This document shows positions 15,636 through 25,640 of a stretch of DNA of 64,000 bases, in pieces (within the stretch, counting starts at the first letter, position 1; each line of letters begins with the position of its first letter). The notes beneath the pieces were generated by a model. The model saw only the letters and a program-made list of their open reading frames with translations. It was not told where the DNA came from and did not search any database. Made by a program: the position numbers and the translations under genes. The stretch lies in IMG/VR virus record IMGVR_UViG_3300047625_000012, positions 1-64,000 of that record. One strand, written 5' to 3'. This DNA is from a virus.

Positions 15636-16260
15636 GCGTCCGATCCGTGTCGGCGCTGACAATCCCCGTGAGGTTACGCGTAGCGGGCGCAATCCCCGTT
15701 GACGAACGCAGCGACTGAGCTGCCTGTTGTACTACCGGATGTTGCATGGCTTCGGGAGACGAACGCAGCGTTGCGGCCGCAGAGGAGGCATCCCGGTTCG
15801 CCAGGTGCGACAACGCATCCTTGATCGCACTGATGGCCCGCGCACCGAGTTTTACTTCTCCCCCGTCTGCATAGCGCCCCCCGCGGGCCAGTCCTGCCTT
15901 CAGTGACGGCAGTTTCTCACGCGCGCCCGCCATGTGCTGGTCGATGTTGTGGAGCGCACCGCCGATCGGGATGTGGGGCATGCGCATATGCCCGGCGTAG
16001 CCTGCAGCCCCCATCGGGTTGCCGAGTTTGGGGAGCGTCGCCCGCATTGTCATGGGGTCGCCTACGAGCGAAGCCAGAGGAGAGATCGCACCGCCTGCGG
16101 CGTGGTGTTGCATAGCGTGACTCAGCAAGGCAGAGCCCTTGTCGGCCTGATTGAACTCTGTTGCGACAGCCCGCGAGGGTGCGTGCTTCAGGTTGTCCGG
16201 GTGCCACCCATGGGCAATCGCGGCCATGAGTCGGGCCTGGGGCTCGGTTTTGGACGGCAT
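15610..16260 (-). CDS. Virion-associated protein with GG motif
   Basis: 216 residues from ATG 16260, with GGAGGG upstream. The N-terminus (QARLMAAIAHGWHPDNL) resembles the start of several phage virion proteins, and YADGGEV near residue 132 matches a motif repeated in other proteins of the virion region. Last gene of the leftward block, next to the ejection-type proteins, so it is probably a minor internal virion protein. Confidence 0.6.
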   Translation of the reverse strand: MPSKTEPQARLMAAIAHGWHPDNLKHAPSRAVATEFNQADKGSALLSHAMQHHAAGGAISPLASLVGDPMTMRATLPKLGNPMGAAGYAGHMRMPHIPIGGALHNIDQHMAGAREKLPSLKAGLARGGRYADGGEVKLGARAISAIKDALSHLANRDASSAAATLRSSPEAMQHPVVQQAAQSLRSSTGIAPATRNLTGIVSADTDRTLMPLAGPQ

Positions 16261-16261
16261 G

Positions 16262-19156
16262 TCAATTCCCTCCTGCAGGCTGGCCTGAAGCACCCGCACC
16301 CCAGTTGAGCGCACGGCGTAGCATCGGTGCCTCCCCTGCAACCCGGGCTACCCCGAGCGGCGCCACGAGAGCCGGATCGGTCACCGCATCGAGCCCCACG
16401 TCCTCCAGGCTCTTAGGCGGCGCTACGCCGGCCGCCTGCTGGAGCCGCTGCTTGAGCTGCCCCAGACGCTGTGCCGCCTCGCGGGACGACTGAGGGTCGA
16501 TTGAGGCCCAGAATTTCTGCGCCCCCTCCCCAGGCAAGTACCTGTCGACCGCCTCAAGCGTTTTCGGGTCCACCACCTGAAGGGGGGAAGACGCATTCGC
16601 AGCTTGGGCCGCCTGGAGCAGCCGGTGCGGGATTCCTGAGATAGTAGCTCCAGCCTGGGCTAAGCCGTGAGGAACCGCGGAGAGCGCATCCAGGATGCCC
16701 GCAGGAGTGCCTCCCTGCCCGCGTGTCCACGCCCTGCCGCCAAGAGCGGGGTTGCCCTGGGCATCGAGACCGTAGGCGAGCGACGCAAGGTTTGTAGCGA
16801 CCCTGGCGCGGTCCTCCGCGGCCTGGGAGCCGGCGCTGGGATTGATCTGCCGCGCGTAATCCGCAAGCCGGCGTATGGACGACTGCGTGTCGTCCGGGGT
16901 ACCCCCTTCCGCCATCGTCTGCCGGCGGGTGAGGAACCCCGGCTGGAGGGGGTTCTGAGCGGGACTGGGTGGCAATGCCGGCCCCTGAGGCACCGGAGCT
17001 GCGGCTGGTGGCGGCGCCGCAGCCAGGGCCGGCTCATCCGGGCTCTGGATCAGAGGCAGCTTGGGCGCACGGTCCCCGATTGCCGCAGCCCGGGCGGCGC
17101 GCTCTTCGGCCAGCTTGTCGAGGTATTGCCCGATGCGTTCCATCAGCTCTACCCGGCCCCCGCCGGCATACTCCCCCGTAGTGTCGGGGACGGTTTTACC
17201 TTCCGGACCATCCGCATTGATGACCTGATTCTCGTACCCCTCACGCTCCGCTTGCAGCTCGCGGCGGGGTCGGTCTACAAAATAATCCTTGACCGCAGCG
17301 AGTGCGTCCCGCACAGCGCCTCCAAGCCCGGGGGATGCGGGAGACGAGGAACTTACCTCACCGCCGCCCGCAAACCCGCGCCCCCGCCGTGCAAGCGCTG
17401 CACGCAGTCGTTCGATCGGATCACCGGTGTTACCTCCAGGACCCTCCAGGCTCAAGTCTCCCGCGACCTTGCGCAGCCGGGCCGCAGCCTGTTGGTTGCG
17501 GAAGTTCATCTGCGCATCGGAAGGCTGAGGCAACCCCATGGGGGCTGTCTCAGGCGCCCCCGGAGGTGTACGCATCCTGTTCTGGTTAGGAGAAATCGAC
17601 GGGGGCCGGTAAGCTACTCCGGGAGCCCCCACCGGAGCGCGCTGTGTCCCCCCCTGTTCCAACACGTTTTCGAAAGGAACTCCTCCAGCCGTGGCCGGAG
17701 GCGCGCCGTTTTGTGGCGCAATTGAGAAATCCCCCCACTTCTGCGGCCCCTGGAAATCAACCGGCTCCGCGGGACGTTCCGGCACCTGTGCCAGCTGCTC
17801 ACGCAAAGCCTGCAGACGCGCACGGGCAGGATGCTGGGCCCCTGCGGCCTGCACATCCGGAGTAAGCCCCAGGCTTTCCAACGTGCCGGGGGTTGTCGCG
17901 CCGCCCCCTGCGTTCACCATGTCAGGCGACGGCAAGTAGCCTCCAAATTTCGGCGCAGGAGCCGGAGGGGGCGGTGAGAAGCTGCCCGGCATCCGCGCAG
18001 GAAACATCTGATTCGCCGCGGCCTGCGCTGCGTCAGGATCACCTGTCATCGAGCGTCGGGCCAGTTTACCCAACGCCGTGCGGACCCAGCTTGCGGGGTC
18101 TTTGAGACTGATATCCTGCAGATCGCGGGCCATACTCGGGGGGTTGTACCGGGTCGCCTGGGTCGGCAGAGAAGCAACCTCCGGGTGGGTATCATAGAAA
18201 TCCGCCAGCAACCGGGTACCCCCGTCCAGCAACTGAGGCTCCGCACGATACGCACGCGCCAATACTGACAAGTCAATATCGTTGCCCCGTAACGCACTCT
18301 GGATCGTCGCGTTTTTTGCCAGCGTCTTGCGTGCGTCTTCAAACTGTTCAGGAGTTACATCACTACCCGCGGGGATGCTGCTCTTGACGTGGTCCTCAAT
18401 CGCACGGGCGAACTGCAGTTGCGCACGGCCGATCTGCTGGTTGCTGACATCCTCGGAAGCGAGGTTGGTAAATCCTTCCTGACGCAATCCCCGCATCTCA
18501 TTAATGAAATTCTGCCCCGTGAATACCCGGGTCGGATTCAGCAGCTGCTGCTTCAGGTCCTCAATCTGCGCCTGGGCCACCGGAGAGCCTGCACTCATGC
18601 GTCCCTGGGCAGGATCACCCCCCTGTCGGATAGCGGTCTGAGCGTCCTCGTTCAGACTTCCGGAAGGTAATGAATTCGCCAGCCGGTTGTAGACCGAGTT
18701 GGGCTCCCGCTTTGCGTCCTGCAGAATACTCTGGGACAGCAGCGGTTCCTGATTTGCAGGGATACCGGCTTCGTTGGCTCCGATCGTATGTGCGATGTTC
18801 TGAGTATGCAGACGCAACGCCTCCATACCGGAAGGACCCGCGAGATTGCGCGCTACCGGCGAATTCTCAGCGGTACGCAAGCCTGCCCGCTCAAAGAGAG
18901 GCATTTCAGCATGCGTGTTGTTCGCACGGGCCAGACCCTCCTCTATCATGGAGCGCATTTCGGGGTATCTCAAAGCAGCAGCGGCCAGTGCGGTAGCCCC
19001 GACGCCTCCTGCTATCCCCAGGCCGATTGACGCACCAGAGGGGCGCCCCGTTACTGCAGCTCCCCCTGGGGGATTAGGTTGCGAGTCAACCCCCGCTGCG
19101 TGAGCTGCAGCGAGAAGCTGCTCATCCGACATGCTGTCGTAGTCTTGCTCAGCCAT
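16262..19156 (-). CDS. Large internal virion / DNA ejection-type protein
   Basis: 964 residues. Near the N-terminus (about 40-62) is a glycine/alanine hydrophobic stretch (GLGIAGGVGATALAAAALRY) that could enter a membrane. The rest is long, alanine- and proline-rich and helical, with low-complexity linkers and the motifs FAGGGEV, YAGGGRV and MAEGGTP. Size, composition and place after the tail genes fit podoviral proteins injected with the DNA. No transglycosylase motif was seen. Confidence 0.65.
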   Translation of the reverse strand: MAEQDYDSMSDEQLLAAAHAAGVDSQPNPPGGAAVTGRPSGASIGLGIAGGVGATALAAAALRYPEMRSMIEEGLARANNTHAEMPLFERAGLRTAENSPVARNLAGPSGMEALRLHTQNIAHTIGANEAGIPANQEPLLSQSILQDAKREPNSVYNRLANSLPSGSLNEDAQTAIRQGGDPAQGRMSAGSPVAQAQIEDLKQQLLNPTRVFTGQNFINEMRGLRQEGFTNLASEDVSNQQIGRAQLQFARAIEDHVKSSIPAGSDVTPEQFEDARKTLAKNATIQSALRGNDIDLSVLARAYRAEPQLLDGGTRLLADFYDTHPEVASLPTQATRYNPPSMARDLQDISLKDPASWVRTALGKLARRSMTGDPDAAQAAANQMFPARMPGSFSPPPPAPAPKFGGYLPSPDMVNAGGGATTPGTLESLGLTPDVQAAGAQHPARARLQALREQLAQVPERPAEPVDFQGPQKWGDFSIAPQNGAPPATAGGVPFENVLEQGGTQRAPVGAPGVAYRPPSISPNQNRMRTPPGAPETAPMGLPQPSDAQMNFRNQQAAARLRKVAGDLSLEGPGGNTGDPIERLRAALARRGRGFAGGGEVSSSSPASPGLGGAVRDALAAVKDYFVDRPRRELQAEREGYENQVINADGPEGKTVPDTTGEYAGGGRVELMERIGQYLDKLAEERAARAAAIGDRAPKLPLIQSPDEPALAAAPPPAAAPVPQGPALPPSPAQNPLQPGFLTRRQTMAEGGTPDDTQSSIRRLADYARQINPSAGSQAAEDRARVATNLASLAYGLDAQGNPALGGRAWTRGQGGTPAGILDALSAVPHGLAQAGATISGIPHRLLQAAQAANASSPLQVVDPKTLEAVDRYLPGEGAQKFWASIDPQSSREAAQRLGQLKQRLQQAAGVAPPKSLEDVGLDAVTDPALVAPLGVARVAGEAPMLRRALNWGAGASGQPAGGN

Positions 19157-19157
19157 C

Positions 19158-20552
19158 TTAAGGTGCCCCGGCAGGTTGCGTCTGTTTCTGCCTGATCATC
19201 TGGATAAGCGCTGCCCGTTGCTCAAGGGTCAATGCCCCGGGCGGATGAGCGTACCCCAACACATCCCGGGTGCGGGGGGTAAGGAACCGCGTCTCGAAAT
19301 CTGCCGGGTGGGACGGCAACTGCTCATATGAGAACTTTGTCCCATCCACCTGGTCTTTCAGAAACTTCAGGTAGTTCTGCACCGCCCCCTGTGCTTGCTG
19401 CGGGGAAGAGGTAGTAGAGAAATTTTTAGCGAACTCCTGACGCTCAGTTACACCTCCTCCTCCCGGGACGATGGACTTGGTCAGCTCATCCCCCAGGATA
19501 GGCGCGACTGCCTGAATATTAGTAGGGTCTGCACTGCCGAACCACGTAGCTATTTTATTCTTAGCGTAGTTTATGGCCTGCGGGTCTTTATTGTTGAGCG
19601 CCGTGAACAGATCGTTGAAGTCACTCAGATGGGCTACGACGCGATTAGTACTGGTCAACGCCTGCCCCGTTTTACCCCCGGGGGTAAAATCATTCTCTGC
19701 CTTCTGCTGACTCTTCAACAGCTGACTGTTAGCCATGATTGCCGCATCAGTTTTACCTTCCGCCGCAGAGCGTTGTGCAATATGACTCATGATGTCATTG
19801 ACCATCGCAGGGTTGCGGGAATACCCCGGGGGTAGGGCGTGCGTATTACCCCAATACTGGTACAGGTAGTCCATCGTCTGATCATCGATCTGCCCCGGAG
19901 CGGTTGGAGGTTTCGCTGTTTTAGCCACCGGAGCCAGCCCCGGTACCCGTTGCCCGGTGTGAGGGTCAGTAGGAACCAGTTCGCTCCCGGTATCCAACCA
20001 ATGAATATTCGCGGGCGGAGTCTCAGGCTTCGGGGGCTGTGCAGTCGCCTTCATGGCCGCATCCAGCATCGAAGTCTGGTTGCGCTCTTTCAGTTCCTGC
20101 AGCTGGAGTCTGGCTTTCAAGGAAGACGCATCCACGCCCGTCAGCTGCTGAGCCAGCGAATCATCCTGAGTCTGCTGACCTTGCTGAAACTGCTGGTTCT
20201 GCTGGCGCCAGTCTGCAACCGCGCCCATCGCGTTGCTGAGCTGGTTGGATATACCCCCCGCGTACCGGGATGGCGCCATCATTGCCTGGGCGACCCGCAT
20301 CCCTAACACACCGGGGTCCATCCGCTGGGCCGCAAGGTGCTCCCGGGCCGCGCGCAGTTGCTGGCGCGCCTGCTCCGCATTCGCCTCGAAGTCCTGGAAG
20401 ATCGAAGCTTCCCCGCGGGTGTCGACGCCTTCCGGATGCTCTTTGAGGTAGTTCTCTCCCCACGCGCGGCCCGCAGGGGACACGGGAGGCGCCTGCAACG
20501 AATCCAACGCACTTGGCTGCGGTGGAGAGCTGTCGTCCTGATCGTCAGCCAT
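19158..20552 (-). CDS. Probable internal virion / ejection protein
   Basis: 464 residues, soluble, with long glutamine/alanine-rich helices in the first half (about residues 55-190) and a more compact C-terminal half. No enzymatic motif. It lies between two other large low-complexity virion genes with only a few bases between them, so it is probably part of the same ejection complex. Confidence 0.6.
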   Translation of the reverse strand: MADDQDDSSPPQPSALDSLQAPPVSPAGRAWGENYLKEHPEGVDTRGEASIFQDFEANAEQARQQLRAAREHLAAQRMDPGVLGMRVAQAMMAPSRYAGGISNQLSNAMGAVADWRQQNQQFQQGQQTQDDSLAQQLTGVDASSLKARLQLQELKERNQTSMLDAAMKATAQPPKPETPPANIHWLDTGSELVPTDPHTGQRVPGLAPVAKTAKPPTAPGQIDDQTMDYLYQYWGNTHALPPGYSRNPAMVNDIMSHIAQRSAAEGKTDAAIMANSQLLKSQQKAENDFTPGGKTGQALTSTNRVVAHLSDFNDLFTALNNKDPQAINYAKNKIATWFGSADPTNIQAVAPILGDELTKSIVPGGGGVTERQEFAKNFSTTSSPQQAQGAVQNYLKFLKDQVDGTKFSYEQLPSHPADFETRFLTPRTRDVLGYAHPPGALTLEQRAALIQMIRQKQTQPAGAP

Positions 20553-20555
20553 GAT

Positions 20556-21797
20556 CTACGCCGCCTCCCGTAAATGATCCAGTGCGCTGCGCCGGTGCAG
20601 TCGGCGCCGCATGGAGCCGCCACGCGCCGCGCCTCCCAGCGCACTGCCTACGGAATTCGAATTGAGTGCCGCATAAAGCCCGAGGGACTGACTGAGCGGG
20701 GAAGCGCCGGTTGAAGGAGCATACGAGGTCTGCGATCCCTGTGTCTGTCCGGGTACGGTCGTCGGCGTCGCAGTGCCGCTCATCATCTGCGACAGCCATG
20801 ATGCCTGCTGGTACGGATACTGCTCCTGGTTGAGGAAGTCCTGACGTCCCACGTTGAGGTTCTGCTGATTGAGGTTCTGCTGTTCGGCGCCGATCGTATC
20901 GAGCGCGCCTGCACCCTGCAGCCCCAGCGTCTGCCCGGTAGACGCCAGCCCGCCCAGGGTACTCGCACCCTGCAGCCCCAGCGCTCCCTGCTCGTACCCG
21001 AGACCCCCGCCGATCTGACCCAGGGTGCCCAATGCACCCGCGCCTTGCAGACCCAGCGAGCCCTGCTGACCTGCAATGCCCGCGGCCGTCGACCCGAGTC
21101 CCTGTTCGATCTGCGCCCCCTGCAGCCCAGCCTGTTGAGCCTGGGTGTAGGCCTGTCCCAGGGCAGCATTGCCCGTAGCCTGGATACTCTCTGCGAGCTG
21201 GTTCGCCCCTTCCGTCTGGGCGCGCAGATCCGCAGAGGAGCCCGCCTGTCCGGCGGCGGCGTACTGCTGGTTGATCGAGGGCTGCAGCTGGTTCTGCCAG
21301 AACTGCTGAGCCTGGGTTTCGGCCTGTCCGATCACGTTCTGCGCATACGGGTTCATCTGCGCCGCAGTCGGCGCCATCCCTTGCTGCAGGTACTGTTGGG
21401 CCTGGGGCAGGTACCCCAACGCCCCCTGGTAGCCCTGATTTGCGGTCCCCAGCGCACTGCTGATCCCGGATGCAGCCTGCGGCAGATAGGACTGCGCGTT
21501 GGTGAGTGCTGCCGGGTTCGCGGAAGAAGTCGCAAGACTCTGAGCCTGACCCAGCGGCGTCTGATACTGACCCTGCAGATTCTGCACCGTACTCTGCGCC
21601 TGGGTCTGCGGAGCCGTGAACCCCGCAACCTGCGGACCCCCGTACGTCTGGTACGGCTGGGACGCCAGCACGTTGGCCTGATTCAGGATGCCCTGGGAGT
21701 AATCCTGCAGCCACGTGGGGACGTTGCTCTGACTGGAGCTGTAGTTGGTCCCCTGAGCCGGGGTCGACCCCTGGAACAGGAAGTCCAGTGCGCTCAT
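20556..21797 (-). CDS. Glutamine/glycine-rich probable ejection protein
   Basis: 413 residues, very rich in Q, A, G and S. The middle (about residues 200-320) has imperfect repeats around GLQGA, appearing in different contexts at least six times. Near the C-terminus are ARGGSM and a basic cluster (RRRLHRR) that could bind DNA. ATGA-coupled to the preceding gene. Probably an internal virion protein ejected with DNA. Confidence 0.6.
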   Translation of the reverse strand: MSALDFLFQGSTPAQGTNYSSSQSNVPTWLQDYSQGILNQANVLASQPYQTYGGPQVAGFTAPQTQAQSTVQNLQGQYQTPLGQAQSLATSSANPAALTNAQSYLPQAASGISSALGTANQGYQGALGYLPQAQQYLQQGMAPTAAQMNPYAQNVIGQAETQAQQFWQNQLQPSINQQYAAAGQAGSSADLRAQTEGANQLAESIQATGNAALGQAYTQAQQAGLQGAQIEQGLGSTAAGIAGQQGSLGLQGAGALGTLGQIGGGLGYEQGALGLQGASTLGGLASTGQTLGLQGAGALDTIGAEQQNLNQQNLNVGRQDFLNQEQYPYQQASWLSQMMSGTATPTTVPGQTQGSQTSYAPSTGASPLSQSLGLYAALNSNSVGSALGGAARGGSMRRRLHRRSALDHLREAA

Positions 21798-23857
21798 GAC
21801 GATTTACCTCCCCGGAGATAGGACTCCGCGGGCTTCGCCTTCATGAACTGCTTGCCCTTTACCAGCTGCTTACCGGCGTGCTTGCGGATACGTGCACGGA
21901 GCTGATCCAACGCACGGGAGCCTGCCTCGTTGGAACCGTTCCCGAGCATGGATACTGTTCCGGCGTCCATGACGTACTCACCTCCGGAGAGTTTGGCGTC
22001 GATGGCATCCGAGGTACCGTCCCCGTGTCCGGGATCTGCGACATAACTGTCTCCTTGAGTAGAGTCAAACGCGCCGCCTTCCGACATGCCCCGCATGGAA
22101 TTCAACAGATAAGGCTGGATGCCGATCGGCGGACTCTGCGGAGTGGTCGACCCTGCACCTCCGCCGGACGCCTGGGTAGCGCCCTGCGTGTTGGGGGAAA
22201 ACCCCTGCACGGTGGGCAGCTGGTTGTTGCTGAAGAAGCTCTGCTCCGGACCCTCTCCGTAGGTATACCAGTTCTGCACATTCGGCTGGGTATACTGCCG
22301 TGAGTAAGTCGCGGGGGCGTGGATGATGTTGGACGGTGAGCTGTTATAGCCTGATGGGGTAGCCGGAGCAGATGCCGGCTTGTTGCCCCCACCCGCAGCC
22401 GCCGCTAGCAACGGTGCAAGCGCGCCGTACTTCTGGAGGAGCTGACCCAGGGAAGACACTCCGAGCGCGCTCCCCAGCCCGCTCAGTATCCCGCCACCAC
22501 CACCACCTCCGCCGGACATACTACTGCCCGCGTACGGGTTGTTGATGTTGTCCACCCCGGACTGATTAGCCTCATCCAGCTGGGCATTCGCACTGCTCGT
22601 GTCGATCGGAACCAGACTGCTCTGGTCCGGCGGGGTATAGAAAGGGTCGGTCGCCTGCCACGTGGGGCTGTCCGACGACGGCGTAAAATAATCTACGTAG
22701 CCCCCGTCGTCGTAGTGACGCGCACGGTCTGCGAAAGAGCCTTCGTAGAGATGCTTCAACCGGCTGCGTACGTTGTTTTTACTCACATCGCCACCACTGC
22801 TGAATTTGGTAGAAGTCAGGGAACGGGGAGCCCGGCTCGCCAGCGCCGTAACATCCGCCGCGGTTGTCTTCTGGTCCTGGGCTTCCCGTTGAGCCGTAGC
22901 TGCCTGATACTGCGCCTGGAATGGGCTGTTTTTATAGATGTCCTGAAAGGGCGACTGTCCCCCGACAGAGGTCCAGTCGTGCGCGGCGTTGCCTGACATG
23001 TACTCATTCGTCATGTCCTGCAACAGCCCCTGGTTTGTCGCGGTGTAGGTCTGCCCTACATTGTTGTAGCCCGAGCCCATTGAATTGACCCAGGGGGATA
23101 CGACCTGGTTGTATACCGCATTCGGATTGTTGCCCAACGACGGGTTGGCCGTAACGGCCTGATTGATCTTACCCACCAGGTCGTTGGTGAACTGCTGCTC
23201 ACCCATGCGTCCATACTGCTGGTACTCAGGCAGCGTGGAGGAACGCCGGTCCATCAGGCCCGCCATCTCAAGGTATGGATTCTGAACGCTGGCGGCCACG
23301 CCCGGGTTGTTTCCATACTGCCCGGTCGCGTCGATCACGTTCTGGACCGCTGAAGTCTCAGCGTCTTTCTCTCCGGGGCCGAATGCGGAAGTCAACGCCC
23401 CCAGAGCCCCACCGACGACGCCCCCGACAACCGTTCCCAGGCCCGGGACGACTGAACCCACCGCTGCCCCGGTGGTCGCGCCGGCTTCAGCGTCGGATGC
23501 GGTATTCCCGGACTGCCAATTGTTGATTTCGTTATAGACATCCAGCGGAATGAGTATTCCACTGCCCGCAGTAGACAGAGCAGACTCACCGCCCAGCGCA
23601 CCCGCCATCTGAAGCGCGGAAGCAGCCGCCCGGGTGTCTCCTTGCCAGCCTCCCTGCTGTAACCCCTGGTATATCCCCAGAGCATCCAGCGCACCGGTGG
23701 CTCCGGTATTCAGCGCGGAATCCCCCATGTAGTTGCCTGCCAGCTTGGTAGCCTGCAACCCCGCACGGGTTTGTCCGATAGGATTCCCGGAGGTAGCCCC
23801 CCGGTACATGTTGTAGTCAGACAGACCCGATGAGATGTAATCCGCCGGGGTACTCAT
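21794..23857 (-). CDS. Probable internal virion protein with glycine-zipper membrane segment
   Basis: 687 residues from ATG 23857. Around residue 145 is a glycine-zipper-like hydrophobic segment (VVPGLGTVVGGVVGGALGAL) of the type that inserts into membranes. A polyglycine run follows near residue 445, and GG motifs appear in SSGGDVSKN, YDDGGYV and MSEGGAF. The C-terminus is basic. It could line the channel through the cell envelope during DNA entry. Start chosen by ATGA overlap. Confidence 0.6.
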   Translation of the reverse strand: MSTPADYISSGLSDYNMYRGATSGNPIGQTRAGLQATKLAGNYMGDSALNTGATGALDALGIYQGLQQGGWQGDTRAAASALQMAGALGGESALSTAGSGILIPLDVYNEINNWQSGNTASDAEAGATTGAAVGSVVPGLGTVVGGVVGGALGALTSAFGPGEKDAETSAVQNVIDATGQYGNNPGVAASVQNPYLEMAGLMDRRSSTLPEYQQYGRMGEQQFTNDLVGKINQAVTANPSLGNNPNAVYNQVVSPWVNSMGSGYNNVGQTYTATNQGLLQDMTNEYMSGNAAHDWTSVGGQSPFQDIYKNSPFQAQYQAATAQREAQDQKTTAADVTALASRAPRSLTSTKFSSGGDVSKNNVRSRLKHLYEGSFADRARHYDDGGYVDYFTPSSDSPTWQATDPFYTPPDQSSLVPIDTSSANAQLDEANQSGVDNINNPYAGSSMSGGGGGGGGILSGLGSALGVSSLGQLLQKYGALAPLLAAAAGGGNKPASAPATPSGYNSSPSNIIHAPATYSRQYTQPNVQNWYTYGEGPEQSFFSNNQLPTVQGFSPNTQGATQASGGGAGSTTPQSPPIGIQPYLLNSMRGMSEGGAFDSTQGDSYVADPGHGDGTSDAIDAKLSGGEYVMDAGTVSMLGNGSNEAGSRALDQLRARIRKHAGKQLVKGKQFMKAKPAESYLRGGKSS

Positions 23858-24078
23858 AGCTGCACACACTGTACGAAGCGCTCAGCCCAGCTGCGCCAAT
23901 CATGAAAACCCTTGGGCACAGGCGGGCTGGCCGTAGCGATCGAAGGAATGGAGATGACGCCTGCAGCCCAGGATTGCCAGTCCTCGCCCATCAACCGGGG
24001 TACCGGCGCTGCGGTAGATAACGTCAGACTCACCGCATCCGTCCACTGCTTGAGCGTGAGATGTCGCGGGTCGATCAC
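23854..24078 (-). CDS. Small virion-region protein
   Basis: 74 residues, ATGA-coupled on both sides, between the gp10-like tail protein and a probable ejection protein. Tryptophan-rich (WQSWAAG, DWRSWAERF). Probably a small structural or chaperone protein; no family recognised. Confidence 0.55.
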   Translation of the reverse strand: MIDPRHLTLKQWTDAVSLTLSTAAPVPRLMGEDWQSWAAGVISIPSIATASPPVPKGFHDWRSWAERFVQCVQL

Positions 24079-25640
24079 TTGGTGTACCTCCCGTCGGTCT
24101 CTTCAATATGCGCAAGCGTATTACCCAGGGTGTAGTCCCCGCCGGGCGTATTGGATTCAAACTGGAACGCCAGCAGCCGGGCGTTCTGCTTCAACAACGC
24201 AAGCTCCTGATCCGGGGTTGTAATCACCGCAGGGATGAGCGTAGCCGGAGACGACGAGTCCTGTGTCTCCCGGGCATTCGCACGGGAAAATACCGTCACG
24301 GTGAGATCGGTAGCCGCACTTCCTGCCGGAGTGAGATCAGGCTCCACCAGTGAGACCCGGTAAGCCTTGTCTTTCGGCGGGTTCCCGGTGATGGGGCTGA
24401 ATTCGGCTGTTTTGAAGTAAGAGCGTACCGGGAAGCTTGCTCCCGCCAGTACCTTGTCCGTCCCCGTTTCGTGCTGCCACAGGGTATAGCCCGTTGTCGT
24501 CTGCACAAGATCCGTAAAGTAGGGTTTGTTGAATACACGCGGGGACACCCCGGAGGACCGGCTCCCTCCACCGGTGCCGGAAACTGCATCCGGGAGCGGC
24601 GTGTCGTACCACGTGTTCAGGTACGTATTGTAGATGATGGCCCAGTTGCATTCGGTAGCCCCGAACATGGGCGCACACCACCAGATTTCTCCGAAAGACT
24701 GCACTTTTATTGCGTAGACTTTCTGACGCTGCGCCCAGGTCAGGTTTTTGAAAAACCACTCCACATTGAGCGGATTGGGTAGCTCGCGCACCACTCCGTT
24801 GAACATCGAGAAGTGATCTACTTCTGCCCAGTAGTAGATCCCGTCCATCTCAACGATCCCTTGCGAGGACAGCACAGAGACATCACTGGATACTGTGTTG
24901 AAGTTGAACGGGATACCCGCCAGCAGGTTCTGGTTGTACGTCGCAATGATGAGGTCCGACAAAGACCAGAAAACCACCGCAGGGCCCCCTGAACCGTTAC
25001 GCAACGGCAACCCCTTGACGATCTTCTGATCAGACAGGAACGCGGAGTTGAACGTGATACCCGAACCGATATTGTTGATCTGGGATACATCCACACGGCC
25101 GTTGATGCTGTACCCGAACAGATACGGCGCAACCGCAACGACTCCGCCTGCAACATTCGGCATGCCGCTCGCGACCAGCTGACTGGTAGCCGCATAGGGG
25201 CCGTAATAGATCGGCGTCTCCACCGTGTTAGTGATGTCGCTCAGGTTCTGACCTGCATTGGCTACCAGCGCCGTCTGTGCAGTTGCGGTGTTATAAAAAG
25301 AGTCAAAAGACCAGAGATCGTTGGCGTTTACCACAAACCCTGCGGGAGTCCTGTCCGATTGGAACCCCGGGTTGCCGTTCTGATCAGACTGCACCTGGAT
25401 ACAGAAACTCTGTGATCCCATGTGGATATAGTTGGTTCCACCGGAGAACAGTACGTCCATCCCCCGCATGACCTCCGGGAGCTGCGAAGTGATCGCCTTA
25501 TAACCCGGCATCTTGCGGGGCAAGCCGCGCCGGGTGAACCGGCACCACAAGCCGTCTTTGTACTCCTCACCCTCAAACAGGGTCCCGTCCCGCTTTATTC
25601 CGGGTTTTGAGAGAATGCGGAAAGGTTGCGCGGTAGGCAT
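24075..25640 (-). CDS. Tail hub/stabilisation protein, P22 gp10-like
   Basis: 521 residues, almost entirely beta-strand, with regularly spaced aromatic and glycine residues as in a beta-propeller. The start (IKRDGTLFEGEEYKDGLWCRF, then a PGYK segment) and the tail-gene position fit the P22 gp10-type protein that closes the podoviral tail and stabilises packaged DNA. The repeated FSLxDL/IYYWAEVDH-type blades support this, but the assignment is by pattern only. Confidence 0.65.
   Translation of the reverse strand: MPTAQPFRILSKPGIKRDGTLFEGEEYKDGLWCRFTRRGLPRKMPGYKAITSQLPEVMRGMDVLFSGGTNYIHMGSQSFCIQVQSDQNGNPGFQSDRTPAGFVVNANDLWSFDSFYNTATAQTALVANAGQNLSDITNTVETPIYYGPYAATSQLVASGMPNVAGGVVAVAPYLFGYSINGRVDVSQINNIGSGITFNSAFLSDQKIVKGLPLRNGSGGPAVVFWSLSDLIIATYNQNLLAGIPFNFNTVSSDVSVLSSQGIVEMDGIYYWAEVDHFSMFNGVVRELPNPLNVEWFFKNLTWAQRQKVYAIKVQSFGEIWWCAPMFGATECNWAIIYNTYLNTWYDTPLPDAVSGTGGGSRSSGVSPRVFNKPYFTDLVQTTTGYTLWQHETGTDKVLAGASFPVRSYFKTAEFSPITGNPPKDKAYRVSLVEPDLTPAGSAATDLTVTVFSRANARETQDSSSPATLIPAVITTPDQELALLKQNARLLAFQFESNTPGGDYTLGNTLAHIEETDGRYTK

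Noticed and set aside
20545-21714. A 389-codon leftward open frame overlapping the Q/G-rich ejection protein
   Set aside because: Arginine- and glycine-rich shadow of the real gene in another frame, with no recognisable motif.
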